A DNA stretch of 44,348 nt, from the NCBI GenBank assembly GCA_002709225.1, contig PAQH01000163.1, positions 1 to 44,348 of the forward strand, given 5' to 3'. Every line of letters starts with the position of its first letter. Within the stretch, counting starts at the first letter, position 1. This DNA comes from Planctomycetaceae bacterium. Lineage in GTDB: Bacteria > Planctomycetota > Planctomycetia > Pirellulales > Pirellulaceae. Positions 7,829 through 16,194 of the stretch are shown here, in pieces. The notes under the pieces were generated by a model, which had not been told where the DNA came from, did no database searches, and saw nothing but the letters and a program-made list of their open reading frames with translations. Position numbers and translations under genes: made by a program.

Positions 7829-8974
7829 ATGCATGCTTTTGATTGTCAGCCTAGAACCAGAATTATTTTTGGCGCCGACGGACTTGCATCTCTGGGTGAG
7901 TTGGCGGTCCAGGCCGGGGCTCGCAAAACACTGCTGGTGAGCGATCGCGGAGTGATTGCCGCGGGGCATACGCAGCGCGGCGTCGATGCGCTCCGTGCTG
8001 CAGATATCGAAGTGACGCTGTTTGATGATTTTGGCGAGAACCCCACCACCAACGATGTACAAAAAGGGGTTGAGGTGGCCCGTGGCTGTGATCCTGAACT
8101 ACTCGTCGGCCTCGGCGGCGGTAGCTCAATGGATTGTGCCAAGGGTATCAATTTTGTGTACACCAATGGTGGTACGATGCGCGACTATTGGGGTGTCGGC
8201 AAGGCGACGCAGCCAATGCTTCCGATGATCGCAGTTCCCACAACCTCCGGGACCGGTAGTGAGACACAGTCGTTTGCTTTGATTTCTGATGCGGAAACCA
8301 AGGTCAAGATGGCCTGTGGCGACAAGAAAGCCGCTTGTACGGTGGCCTTGTTGGACCCTGTCTTAACACTGACACAGCCCGTACAGGTGACCGCGCTGAC
8401 AGGGATTGATGCCCTCGCACACGCGCTGGAAACATACGTGACGACGTCGCGCACTCCCATGTCGCAGATGTTCAGTCGGGAGGCCTGGCGGCTATTGTCA
8501 AGTCATCTCGGCCCGGTGCTCGACGATCCCCAGAGTTTGGAGGCTCGGGGAGGGATGCAACTGGGTGCGTGTTTTGCGGGCCTGGCAATTGAGAATTCGA
8601 TGCTGGGCGCGACCCACGCGCTGGCCAATCCGTTGACGGCGGAATTCGGGCTGATTCATGGGCAAGCAGTGGGTGTCATGCTACCGCATGTGATTCGCTA
8701 CAACAGTGCGCAATGCGGCGACTGGTACCAGGAACTCTTGCAGGGGGGACAAGGAGGTGAGCTGGCAGATTACCAGGGGGCGGATCAATTAGCCGAGTGG
8801 GTTTCGAGGTTGTTGCCCAAGGCGGGTTTAAAGAAGTGTCTCGCGGATTGTGGTGTCCAACGGGAGAAGCTCACCAGGCTCGCGGAGGCTGCGGAGCAAC
8901 AGTGGACAGCGGGCTTTAACCCAAGGCCAGTCAGTGCGGCCGACTTGTACGCGCTCTATTGCGAGGCCTTTTGA
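7829..8974 (+). CDS. Iron-containing alcohol dehydrogenase
   Basis: This is a group III (Fe-dependent) NAD(P)-linked alcohol dehydrogenase interconverting an alcohol and an aldehyde. The dinucleotide loop is GGGSSMD (96-102) and PTTSGTGSE spans 137-145. All four metal ligands are present: D194 and H198 in TGIDALAHALE, H263 in ATHALANP and H277 in IHGQA. From ATG 7829 the protein is 381 aa, the family norm. The frame is open back to a TTG at 7616, but those 71 residues are Arg-rich and unlike the family, so I start at MHAFDCQPRTRIIFG. No strong ribosome site precedes it, and the 221-bp gap after the ALDH gene may hold its own signals. It is third in the ligase, ALDH, ADH series and probably the alcohol-forming (or alcohol-consuming) step. 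Confidence 0.9.
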   Translation: MHAFDCQPRTRIIFGADGLASLGELAVQAGARKTLLVSDRGVIAAGHTQRGVDALRAADIEVTLFDDFGENPTTNDVQKGVEVARGCDPELLVGLGGGSSMDCAKGINFVYTNGGTMRDYWGVGKATQPMLPMIAVPTTSGTGSETQSFALISDAETKVKMACGDKKAACTVALLDPVLTLTQPVQVTALTGIDALAHALETYVTTSRTPMSQMFSREAWRLLSSHLGPVLDDPQSLEARGGMQLGACFAGLAIENSMLGATHALANPLTAEFGLIHGQAVGVMLPHVIRYNSAQCGDWYQELLQGGQGGELADYQGADQLAEWVSRLLPKAGLKKCLADCGVQREKLTRLAEAAEQQWTAGFNPRPVSAADLYALYCEAF

Positions 8975-9035
8975 GTTCGCTTGCGGTGGTCGCGATGAGG
9001 TGCTTGTGGTGATTGCCTTCGGTACCCATGGGTAG

Positions 9036-9857
9036 TCACGCGCTCTGCGCCGGCAGCGGAGTGTCTTGAAACACCTCCATTGAATCGCCCAGGGCAGTCA
9101 GTAGCTCGTCCAACAAATAAGGCTTGGAGACCATTTGGCAGGCACCCGCGGCCAGCAATCGCTGCTGGTCGTCGAGGCGGGGATAGCCCACGACGGCAAC
9201 GAGTGGCAATCCGGGAAATTGGTGGGCCAGCTGTTTGACGCGGCGCAGATCCTGCCGATGTGAGGTTCCTCCGTTGAAGAGAATCGCCGACAAATCGCCG
9301 CAGTGGGTTGTGTGGGGATCGGTCAACCAAACTGTAGACCAGCCGCGTGTCTGACAAGCGTCGGCCATGGTTTCGAAATCGATCAACGAGAGTGCGCTGA
9401 TTCCGATGAACTCACTTTGGGGAGTCTTGTCGTGTTCCTGCGATCTTAAGAGCCTCTCGGCGGCTGTCGTGGTGCGTGGTAGCCCCCACAGCTTCGCTCG
9501 GTGCTGTTGACGATCGCTCGCCAAATCGATGAACTGCGGTGCCCATTGATGCCAGTAAATCCGTTTGACACCTCTCCAGGGTTCTCCGCTGCGCACTTCT
9601 CCCTCGCACCAACTTCCCAGCAGCCCGACCAGCCGTGCCAGCGGTGCCGCGCGGTGCAATTGTTCGATTTCACGTTGCGCGATTTGGTTGCGACGGGATT
9701 GCACCAGCAGAATGAGTTGTGGATCCTCATTCAGGTGTAAATGTTGTAGTGCCAGATTGACACCGGTTGACACGGTCAGCTCCAGATGCGCGCGGAGCCA
9801 GCACAGGGCGTCGTCGAATTCAGGGTGTTCGGCGTTGCCGACTAGTAGAGCGCGCAT
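9036..9857 (-). CDS. Tandem pseudo-receiver protein (response-regulator fold, no output domain)
   Basis: The C-terminal half (about 165-260) reads like a CheY-type receiver. It has a FNGGTSH segment where the phospho-acceptor Asp loop should be, VAVVGYPRLDDQQRLLAAGA, and a conserved Lys-Pro in VSKPYLLDELL. The expected Asp is Asn, so phosphorylation is doubtful. The N-terminal half (MRALLVGNAEHPEFDDALCW onward) may be a second degenerate receiver. No DNA-binding or enzymatic domain is visible in 273 aa. The longer frame to 10046 adds a basic, low-quality leader, so I start at ATG 9857. The gene converges with the ADH gene and is divergent from the radical SAM gene. A role in protein-protein signalling is a guess. 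Confidence 0.6.
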   Translation of the reverse strand: MRALLVGNAEHPEFDDALCWLRAHLELTVSTGVNLALQHLHLNEDPQLILLVQSRRNQIAQREIEQLHRAAPLARLVGLLGSWCEGEVRSGEPWRGVKRIYWHQWAPQFIDLASDRQQHRAKLWGLPRTTTAAERLLRSQEHDKTPQSEFIGISALSLIDFETMADACQTRGWSTVWLTDPHTTHCGDLSAILFNGGTSHRQDLRRVKQLAHQFPGLPLVAVVGYPRLDDQQRLLAAGACQMVSKPYLLDELLTALGDSMEVFQDTPLPAQSA

Positions 9858-10221
9858 GGGGCTTCTTGACAGGGGTTTGCTGATAGGCGGTGGCGTGCGA
9901 ATTCCGTTGCTTCTCTGGCTGCCTCTGGCATCCCTGGCTATTGTGACGGGAAGCCGGTTTCGGTGTCCAGTCCGAATGACCCGGGCTGCAATGAACAGGA
10001 TTCGGCCTATCCAGTGTGTGCCGTATCCCTTCCCGGGAGGCGCCAAGATATCTGCGCGGCGGTGAGCACATGTTGCGTCAAGGAAATACGCGGTATGCTA
10101 TGGTAGCGTCTTTAACTGACTGGAAGTGTGGCTTGTTTCTGGTTCCTCCCGCGACAGATGATCACAATTTGCTGTGACCTAAGTGGACCGGGAGTATCGT
10201 GGACTGGGAGTATCACAGCGG
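9858..10221. other. Divergent intergenic region, 364 bp
   Basis: The region separates the minus-strand pseudo-receiver gene from the plus-strand radical SAM gene and should hold both promoters. It contains GCTA-TGG-TAGC (10098-10108) and a 16-bp imperfect tandem duplication (10183-10214). I see no convincing -35/-10 pair or RNA gene. Confidence 0.4.
10183..10214 (+). repeat. 16-bp tandem duplication containing GGGAG
   Basis: GTGGACCGGGAGTATC (10183-10198) is followed directly by GTGGACTGGGAGTATC (10199-10214), differing at one base. Each copy carries a GTG and a GGGAG. It sits just upstream of the chosen ATG (10222), so the duplication may have created an alternative start or ribosome site. 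Confidence 0.8.
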
Positions 10222-12048
10222 ATGTTGAATGAATCTCTGAAACAGGAATTGCAACGTTCCGTGTTGCCGAACGTGCAGACGCCGGCCCAGTATCTGGGTG
10301 GCGAATGGAACATGGTACGTAAGGACCACCGTACGGTGAGTGGCAAACTGTGCCTCGCATTTCCCGATACCTATACGATCGGAATGAGTCACCACGGTTT
10401 GCAGGTGCTCTATTCGCTAATGAACGCTAAACCCGACTGGGCGTGTGAACGCGCGTTCGTTCCCTGGAGCGACATGGAGTCTCAGTTACGGCAAAAGCAG
10501 TTGCCGTTGTACAGCCTGGAGACCTTTACTCCCCTCTCTGAGTTTGATGTGTTGGGGTTTTCCTTGCAGTATGAGATCTGTTCCACCAACTTGTTGACGA
10601 TGCTCGATCTGGCGGGTATTCCCTTACGTTCGGCCGATCGTACGATGGACCATCCGTTGATCGTTGCGGGAGGTCCCTGCGCGCAGAATCCCGAACCTTT
10701 GGCGCCATTTGTCGACGTCTTTGTAACGGGCGATGGTGAACCCAGTTTACCGAGTATTTGTGACTTTTGGCGGGCGGCACGGCAGTCTCAACTGCCTGCC
10801 AATGGTGCACCATCCGGGGCAGACGAGTCCCGTGAAGCCCATTTGGCAGAATTGGCAGCGACGCATCCCTACTGCTATGTGCCCAGGTTTTATGAGCCCG
10901 AATATCGCGATGGTCGATTTGTCGCACTACAGCGTACGCGCGGCGATGTGCCAGAAACAATCGAGCCTTCGGTGATTTCTGATCTCGATAGTATTCCCTT
11001 GCCGACGAGTCCGATCGTTCCTTACGTAGAGTGCGTGCATGATCGGATCGCCATCGAAATCATGCGCGGTTGTCCATGGCAATGTCGATTTTGTCAAAGC
11101 ACTGTGATCAAACGGCCATTGCGGATTCGCTCGGTTCAAACGATTGTCGATGGTGCCTTGGAGAGTTATCGAAATACTGGGTTTAACGAAATCTCAATCC
11201 TCTCGCTTTCCAGTAGTGACTATCCGCATTTTGAGGAGTTGGTACTCGAGCTGAAACGTGTATTTCGTCCGCTTGGTGTCAGTGTTTCTGTGCCCAGTTT
11301 ACGCGTCAATGAGCAGTTGCGGAGTATTGCTGAGTTGATTGGGAATGAACGACGCTCGGGGCTTACATTGGCTCCCGAGGTTGCCCGGGATGATATGCGC
11401 GAGCAGATTCGCAAGAAGATCAAGAATGAAGATTTGTACGAAGGTTGTCGGACGGCCTTTCGCAATCATTACCAGCGAATCAAACTCTATTTCATGTGCG
11501 GGCTTCCCGGCGAACGCCGGGTCGACTTGGATGGCATTATCGAAATGGCGGAAACGATTGCCCGGATCGGCAAAGAAGAGTTGGGGAGATATCCGGCGGT
11601 GACCGCTAGTGTGTCCAATTTTGTGCCTAAGGCTCACACGCCTTATCAATGGAATGCAATGCAGCGGCGCGAGTATTTTCAATGGGCCCACAAGTACCTG
11701 TGGAGCCGTCGAACGTTACGATCGGTAAACGTTAAGTGTCACGATATTGAGACGAGTTTATTGGAGGGGATCCTTAGCCGCGGTGACCGCCGCACGTCGG
11801 ATGCGATCGAATTAGCCTGGAAGCGTGGCGCCCGGTTGGATAGCTGGACCGAGCACATGGACAGTCAACGCTGGTGGCAAGCCCTGGCAGACGTGGGCAT
11901 TGATGTCGACAAAGCGTTACACACGCCGCATGAAGTGGGCGACCGCTTACCCTGGGACCACCTCAATGTGAAATACGGCCGGACGTTTCTCGAGAAGGAG
12001 CAGACGCGGTCCCAGGTGCAGTTACACGCGATGGCGTCTGCCGAATAA
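10222..12048 (+). CDS. Radical SAM protein of the TIGR03960 type (B12-binding-like N-terminus)
   Basis: The radical SAM cluster motif is C284-x3-C288-x2-C291 in RGCPWQCRFCQ, followed by a TIM-barrel segment with SLSSSDYPHFEEL and LTLAPEVARDDMREQI. The N-terminal part (LCLAFPDTYTIGMSHHGLQVLY, then GGPCAQNPEPLAPFVD) matches the cobalamin-binding-like domain of this family. In many bacteria this protein is fused to, or next to, a DUF2344 protein near ribonuclease G and rplU. Here it stands alone, with no DUF2344 gene in the window, and rplU is about 15 kb away. The reaction of the family is not established to my knowledge. I start at ATG 10222 (MLNESLKQELQRS) because the 13 residues from GTG 10183 come from the tandem duplication. 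Confidence 0.85.
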   Translation: MLNESLKQELQRSVLPNVQTPAQYLGGEWNMVRKDHRTVSGKLCLAFPDTYTIGMSHHGLQVLYSLMNAKPDWACERAFVPWSDMESQLRQKQLPLYSLETFTPLSEFDVLGFSLQYEICSTNLLTMLDLAGIPLRSADRTMDHPLIVAGGPCAQNPEPLAPFVDVFVTGDGEPSLPSICDFWRAARQSQLPANGAPSGADESREAHLAELAATHPYCYVPRFYEPEYRDGRFVALQRTRGDVPETIEPSVISDLDSIPLPTSPIVPYVECVHDRIAIEIMRGCPWQCRFCQSTVIKRPLRIRSVQTIVDGALESYRNTGFNEISILSLSSSDYPHFEELVLELKRVFRPLGVSVSVPSLRVNEQLRSIAELIGNERRSGLTLAPEVARDDMREQIRKKIKNEDLYEGCRTAFRNHYQRIKLYFMCGLPGERRVDLDGIIEMAETIARIGKEELGRYPAVTASVSNFVPKAHTPYQWNAMQRREYFQWAHKYLWSRRTLRSVNVKCHDIETSLLEGILSRGDRRTSDAIELAWKRGARLDSWTEHMDSQRWWQALADVGIDVDKALHTPHEVGDRLPWDHLNVKYGRTFLEKEQTRSQVQLHAMASAE

Positions 12049-12164
12049 CCGCAGGCCGTGGTTTGGGATGGCGGTTGGCAGCTGTGGTGGCCTAGCCCGC
12101 CTGTGGAAAGCGACGAGACGTCCGTGGTGGCCGTCCGCGATTTCGCCAACCGGGTGCTGCGCAT

Positions 12165-12479
12165 TTAGACGTAACTATCGAAGATCTCGACTTTCTCCCA
12201 GGAATCTTTGTTTTCTTCGATAAATGCCAAGTGTCGCGGGTGTGCTTGGTACGTGTCGTGCGCCTGTTTGCTCTGAAACACGACATGCAGCCCTACCTGG
12301 TAGGACTGGTTATTCACGGGACGTGTAAATTCCTCGCCACGGGGACCGACACTAAAGTGCGTGACGCCAGCATGGTCTGTAAGGTGTTGCTGGCAGGAGC
12401 TAACCAGACGTTCGATGGCGGCTGCACTGGGTTCCTTGAGAGTAAAAAAAACCATGTGGGCGACACTTTGTTCGGACAC
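12165..12479 (-). CDS. Dabb (stress-responsive A/B barrel) domain protein
   Basis: At 104 aa the protein is essentially one Dabb domain, a dimeric alpha/beta ferredoxin-like barrel. Family features are the opening VAHMVFFTLKEP, the central GVTHFSVGPRGEEFTRP, and YQVGLHVVFQSKQAHDTYQAHPRH, closing with SWEKVEIFDSYV. The start is GTG at 12479 with GGAG about 12 bases upstream. Biochemical roles across Dabb proteins vary and most are unknown; none can be assigned here. It follows the uracil-DNA glycosylase gene by 74 bp on the same strand and may share its transcript. It converges with the radical SAM gene. Confidence 0.85.
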   Translation of the reverse strand: MSEQSVAHMVFFTLKEPSAAAIERLVSSCQQHLTDHAGVTHFSVGPRGEEFTRPVNNQSYQVGLHVVFQSKQAHDTYQAHPRHLAFIEENKDSWEKVEIFDSYV

Positions 12480-12553
12480 TTGCGTTCTCCAAATTCACGA
12501 TCTGTAAAGGACTTGAGTTTCAATTGGTAGGGCGGCAGCAGGGTCACTTGTTG

Positions 12554-13426
12554 TCACACGGTATCACCTGCCGTGTTTTCCATTTCCCGCATCAATAGCT
12601 GAATGTCTTCCCAAGTGTCCTTCTTGGCGGCCGGATTCCGCAATAAATAAGCAGGATGATAAGTCGCGATCACTTTGATCCCCTGCCAGGTATGAACGGT
12701 TCCTCGCAAGCGGCCGATTGATTCCCGTGTTTGCAGCAAATTTTGAGTTGCGACGGTTCCCAGGCAGCAAATAAACTCGGGCTGGATAATTTCCAATTGG
12801 CGTTCAAAAAAAGGACGGCAGCAATTTGCCTCGGTAGGGCTGGGGTTTCGATTTCCGGGGGGCCGGCATTTGAGTACGTTGAGAATGTAGACGTCTTCAC
12901 GCTGCAGCTGCATGCCTTTGTGAATAATATCGGTGAGAAGTTTCCCGGCCCGACCAACGAACGGTTCACCCAGGCGATCTTCATCTCTGCCCGGCGCTTC
13001 GCCGAAGAAGCAGAGTCGTGCATGGGGGTTCCCGACACCAAACACGGTTTGTGTCCTGGAGGCGGCCAGGTCTTCGCAGAGCGTGCAGGCAGTGACTTGT
13101 TGGCGCAGCAATTCCAATTCTTCAAGAGCATTTTCGGGTGAAGGCGTGGGTCGCATTTCCGGCACCGGTGAAAGAGAGGTAGCTGGTGGATGATCTGGCT
13201 TGCCCGGAGGGACCGCGCTGGGAAAAATTGCGGCGCGTGGAAGCTGCCGGACGCCCGCTCGGTGAAAACTTTGAAGCTGCTGTATCAGAAGTTGCTGCAG
13301 GCGAGAATCTTCGAGGTCTCCAGGTGTGGCCATTCGATGTTCTCCCGGGGGTGAGTGCCACTGGCGCAGTCCCACCGCAGTCTGATCCCGTACGACTTGT
13401 TCCAATCGTGTGGACCATTTGCCCAC
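12554..13426 (-). CDS. Uracil-DNA glycosylase, family 4 (Fe-S)
   Basis: This enzyme removes uracil from DNA to start base excision repair. The [4Fe-4S] ligands of family 4 are visible as C114 and C117 (TACTLCEDL), C187 (VLKCRPPGNRNP) and C202 or C203 (EANCC). Motif I is GEAPGRDEDRLGEPFVGRAG (142-161) and the C-terminal motif is TYHPAYLLRNP. The first ~100 residues are a Pro- and Gln-rich extension, longer than in minimal family 4 enzymes. The frame begins at a GTG (13426), with an internal ATG at 13333 as an alternative. The catalytic domain is complete from about residue 100. It is divergent from der, sharing a ~140-bp promoter region. Confidence 0.92.
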   Translation of the reverse strand: MGKWSTRLEQVVRDQTAVGLRQWHSPPGEHRMATPGDLEDSRLQQLLIQQLQSFHRAGVRQLPRAAIFPSAVPPGKPDHPPATSLSPVPEMRPTPSPENALEELELLRQQVTACTLCEDLAASRTQTVFGVGNPHARLCFFGEAPGRDEDRLGEPFVGRAGKLLTDIIHKGMQLQREDVYILNVLKCRPPGNRNPSPTEANCCRPFFERQLEIIQPEFICCLGTVATQNLLQTRESIGRLRGTVHTWQGIKVIATYHPAYLLRNPAAKKDTWEDIQLLMREMENTAGDTV

Positions 13427-13497
13427 AAAACTGCGGGCAGCCGCGTGGGCCAGTATAAGCTGCCTGCTCGGCTTGCATACGGGTACCTGCTACCAAC

Positions 13498-13526
13498 TTC
13501 TCGCGCTGCCGGCATTGAACTATGAT
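13498..13526 (+). promoter_or_regulatory. Possible sigma-70 promoter for der
   Basis: TTCTCG (13498-13503) and TATGAT (13521-13526) are separated by 17 bp. The -10 matches consensus at five of six positions, while the -35 is weak. The predicted transcript start would leave a leader of about 35 bases before the ATG at 13567. Confidence 0.35.
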
Positions 13527-13566
13527 GAACGGCGCGTTTTGAGCAAGAGAATTGTATGGTGATACT

Positions 13567-14946
13567 ATGGCGGTACCGCAAGTTGTAATCGTTGGTCGGC
13601 CCAATGTGGGCAAATCGAGTCTGTTCAATTGGCTCGCCGGAATGCGCCTCGCCGTCGTTGATGATGTGGCAGGCGTTACACGCGATCGAGTGACTCATTT
13701 GATAAGCGATGGAGATCGTTTTTTTGAGCTGATTGACACCGGAGGTATCGGGATCGACGATGTCGACAACTTGACGAGAGAGATTGAAAATCAGATCGCT
13801 ACAGCCCTGGAAATTGCGGATCTCGTGCTACTGGTTGTTGATACGCGAGACGGGCTGACTCCTTTGGATGAAGAAGTTGCCCGGCGTCTGAGGTATGTCG
13901 ACAAACCAATTATTTGCGTGGCCAGCAAGGCTGACGATGCCAAATTGGATCCCCAGGCCGACGAATTTTATCGCCTGGGCCGGGGCAAACTGATTCGGGT
14001 TAGTGCGCACCAGAATCGGAATCGTCGCGAGTTACTTGATTTGATCCAAGAGCGGTTACCACCAGAATCTCAGGAGAGTGGAAAACCGCCAGAGACAAGT
14101 ATGAAGATAGCGATGGTCGGGCGTCGCAATGTGGGCAAGAGCACGCTGGTTAATTCACTGGCACGCGGAGAACGGATGATCGTCAGTGAGGTACCAGGTA
14201 CGACGCGCGACAGCGTGGATGTCCGTTTCGAACTGGATGACCAGGTTTTCACAGCAATCGACACACCTGGTTTACGGCGCACCAAAGCGGTCAAAACAAA
14301 TGTCGAGTTTTACAGTACACGGCGCGCGCAACGTAGTATTCGGCGCGCTGATGTGGTGTTGATGTTCTTCGCGGCGAACGACCCGATCTCAAAAGTCGAC
14401 AAACAACTCTGCAAGTACATTTCAGAGAACTACAAGCCCTGTATCTTTGTTGTCAACAAATGGGATTTAATGGTCGGTCGAATGCCGACAGATCGCTGGG
14501 TCCGCTACCTGCGAGAGTCGTTTCAAACCATGTGGCATGTGCCGATTGCGTTCATTACGGCGCAGACGGGTAAGAACGTCAAGGCGCTGATGAACCATGC
14601 GCAAATGCTGTTCAAACAATCTCGCGATCGGGTATCCACTGGCCAGTTGAATCGCTTGGTCGCTGCGGCATTGGAGCGCCATGAGCCGCCGATTTTTCGC
14701 GGGCGCCGCCCGAAGATCTACTACGCGACGCAAGTTGGATCCCAACCACCGACGATTGTCTTGATATGTAATTATCCACAGGCCTTTTCGCCGACCTATC
14801 GGCGTTATCTGCTGGGGGTGTTTCGCGACCAATTGCGATTTGGCGAAGTTCCCATCAAGCTCTACCTGCACGCGCGTGCGCGCGACGACACCCGCGATGA
14901 GATTGCTTCCACTACGCCCAGCGAGGTCGACTCGACACCGATGTGA
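13567..14946 (+). CDS. der: Ribosome biogenesis GTPase Der (EngA)
   Basis: Der is an essential double GTPase acting in 50S subunit assembly. Two G domains are visible. The first P-loop is GRPNVGKS (10-17), with DTGGIG as G3. The second is GRRNVGKS (185-192), with DTPGL as G3 and NKWD (297-300) as G4. A C-terminal KH-like domain follows (RRPKIYYATQVGSQPPTIVL). In the first domain the G4 motif is SKAD (120-123), with Ser where NKxD is expected. The protein is 459 aa from ATG 13567 (MAVPQVVIVG); an ATG five codons upstream is also possible. prfB follows on the same strand after 140 bp. Confidence 0.96.
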   Translation: MAVPQVVIVGRPNVGKSSLFNWLAGMRLAVVDDVAGVTRDRVTHLISDGDRFFELIDTGGIGIDDVDNLTREIENQIATALEIADLVLLVVDTRDGLTPLDEEVARRLRYVDKPIICVASKADDAKLDPQADEFYRLGRGKLIRVSAHQNRNRRELLDLIQERLPPESQESGKPPETSMKIAMVGRRNVGKSTLVNSLARGERMIVSEVPGTTRDSVDVRFELDDQVFTAIDTPGLRRTKAVKTNVEFYSTRRAQRSIRRADVVLMFFAANDPISKVDKQLCKYISENYKPCIFVVNKWDLMVGRMPTDRWVRYLRESFQTMWHVPIAFITAQTGKNVKALMNHAQMLFKQSRDRVSTGQLNRLVAAALERHEPPIFRGRRPKIYYATQVGSQPPTIVLICNYPQAFSPTYRRYLLGVFRDQLRFGEVPIKLYLHARARDDTRDEIASTTPSEVDSTPM

Positions 14947-15086
14947 ATTCCCGCGACCAGGGTTCCAGACGGTGGGAATGGGCGCTCGTAGTTCCGCTTC
15001 CCGTTTTATCGTCCACCGCAAGGCGTTATATTTGTTTGCCACGCCGCGTTTGCCAGGCTGCGCCCCATTTTCGGAGAGTTTATTCG

Positions 15087-16188
15087 ATGGATGCTGAATT
15101 GATTGACCGAGCTGAAGCGATCCAGCAGCGCATACTCCAGCTGCGGGATAGTCTTTGACTACGTAGCGAAGCAGGCGGAACTGGCGCGCATTGAAACGCG
15201 GATGGCCGCCGCTGGATTTTGGGATAACCAGGAGACGGCACAGGAAGTCGTGGGAGCACTCAAGTCGCTCAAGGCGATCATCACACCATTGGAACGGTTG
15301 ATTGAGGATGCCAGTGATTTAGAGGCGATCCTGGAAATGGCGCGCGAAGACGAGTCGATCGAGGCTGAAGTAGCGCGCGAAGTCCAACGTTTGGATGAGC
15401 AATTAGAAGAACTCGAACTCAAAGCACTGCTCAACGGAGCTCATGATTCGGCTGGCGCGATTCTCTCAATCAACGCCCGTGACGGCGGGACCGACGCGAA
15501 TGATTGGGCCGAGATGATGTTGCGCATGTACACTCTCTGGGCGCAGAAGAACGACTACTCGTTGTCGCTATTGGATCGCAATGACAACGAAGAAGCGGGA
15601 CTTAATAGTTGTTCGATCGCAGTCCGCGGTCCGATGGCGTACGGGTACCTCAAGGGGGAAAGTGGCATGCACCGACTGGTTCGAATCAGCCCTTTCAACG
15701 CCGATGGCAAACGCCAGACGAGTTTTGCTGCGGTCGATGTGACTCCTGAGATTTCCGATGCGACGCAAATCGAGGTCAGAGATGCAGACGTCGAGATGCA
15801 GACCTATCGCGCGCAAGGTGCGGGTGGCCAACACGTCAACAAGACGGATAGTGCTGTGCGATTGATCCACAAGCCATCCGGAGTGGTGGTGCAGTGTCAG
15901 AACGAGCGTAGTCAGCACAAGAATCGGGCGACAGCGTGGAAAATGTTGCGTGCCAAATTAGTGCAGATCGAGGAGGATAAACGCGAGGCTGAAGAAGCCG
16001 AAAAATACAAGAACAAGGCGCGGGTCGGCTTTGGTTCACAAATACGCAACTACTTTTTGCACCCCGACCAGCGTGTCAAGGATGCGCGTACAGGATTCAC
16101 GATGGGTAATTTTCATGAGGTTCTCGATGGCAACTTACAGGGGTTTCTCGACGCATTCTTGCGATGGCGCGTCGGCCAGGGGGAATGA
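15087..16188 (+). CDS. prfB: Peptide chain release factor 2, made by a +1 programmed frameshift
   Basis: RF2 terminates translation at UGA and UAA. The true product joins frame-0 codons 15087-15155 (23 residues from MDAELIDRAEA) to 15157-16188 in the +1 frame, giving 366 aa, close to the E. coli length. The tripeptide anticodon SPF (about 201-203) and the GGQ peptidyl-hydrolysis motif (about 246-248, in GAGGQHVNKTDSA) are both present. The ATG follows a GGAGAG site. Calling the gene from one frame only gives a false N-terminus at 15103. Expression should be autoregulated: low RF2 slows reading of the in-frame UGA and favours the shift. The next gene starts 6 bp after the stop. Confidence 0.96.
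15144..15159 (+). promoter_or_regulatory. prfB: prfB +1 programmed frameshift site
   Basis: The slippery core is CTT-TGA-C (15153-15159), the same as in E. coli prfB. The in-frame stop TGA is at 15156-15158. A GGGA element (15145-15148) lies just upstream where the stimulatory Shine-Dalgarno-like sequence is expected; it is weaker than the E. coli AGGGGG. Skipping T15156 restores the long frame. Confidence 0.93.
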
Positions 16189-16194
16189 ACTGGT

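Noticed and set aside
15103-16188. prfB start at 15103
   Set aside because: That start lies out of frame with the true N-terminus; the +1 frameshift at 15156 explains the gene fully.
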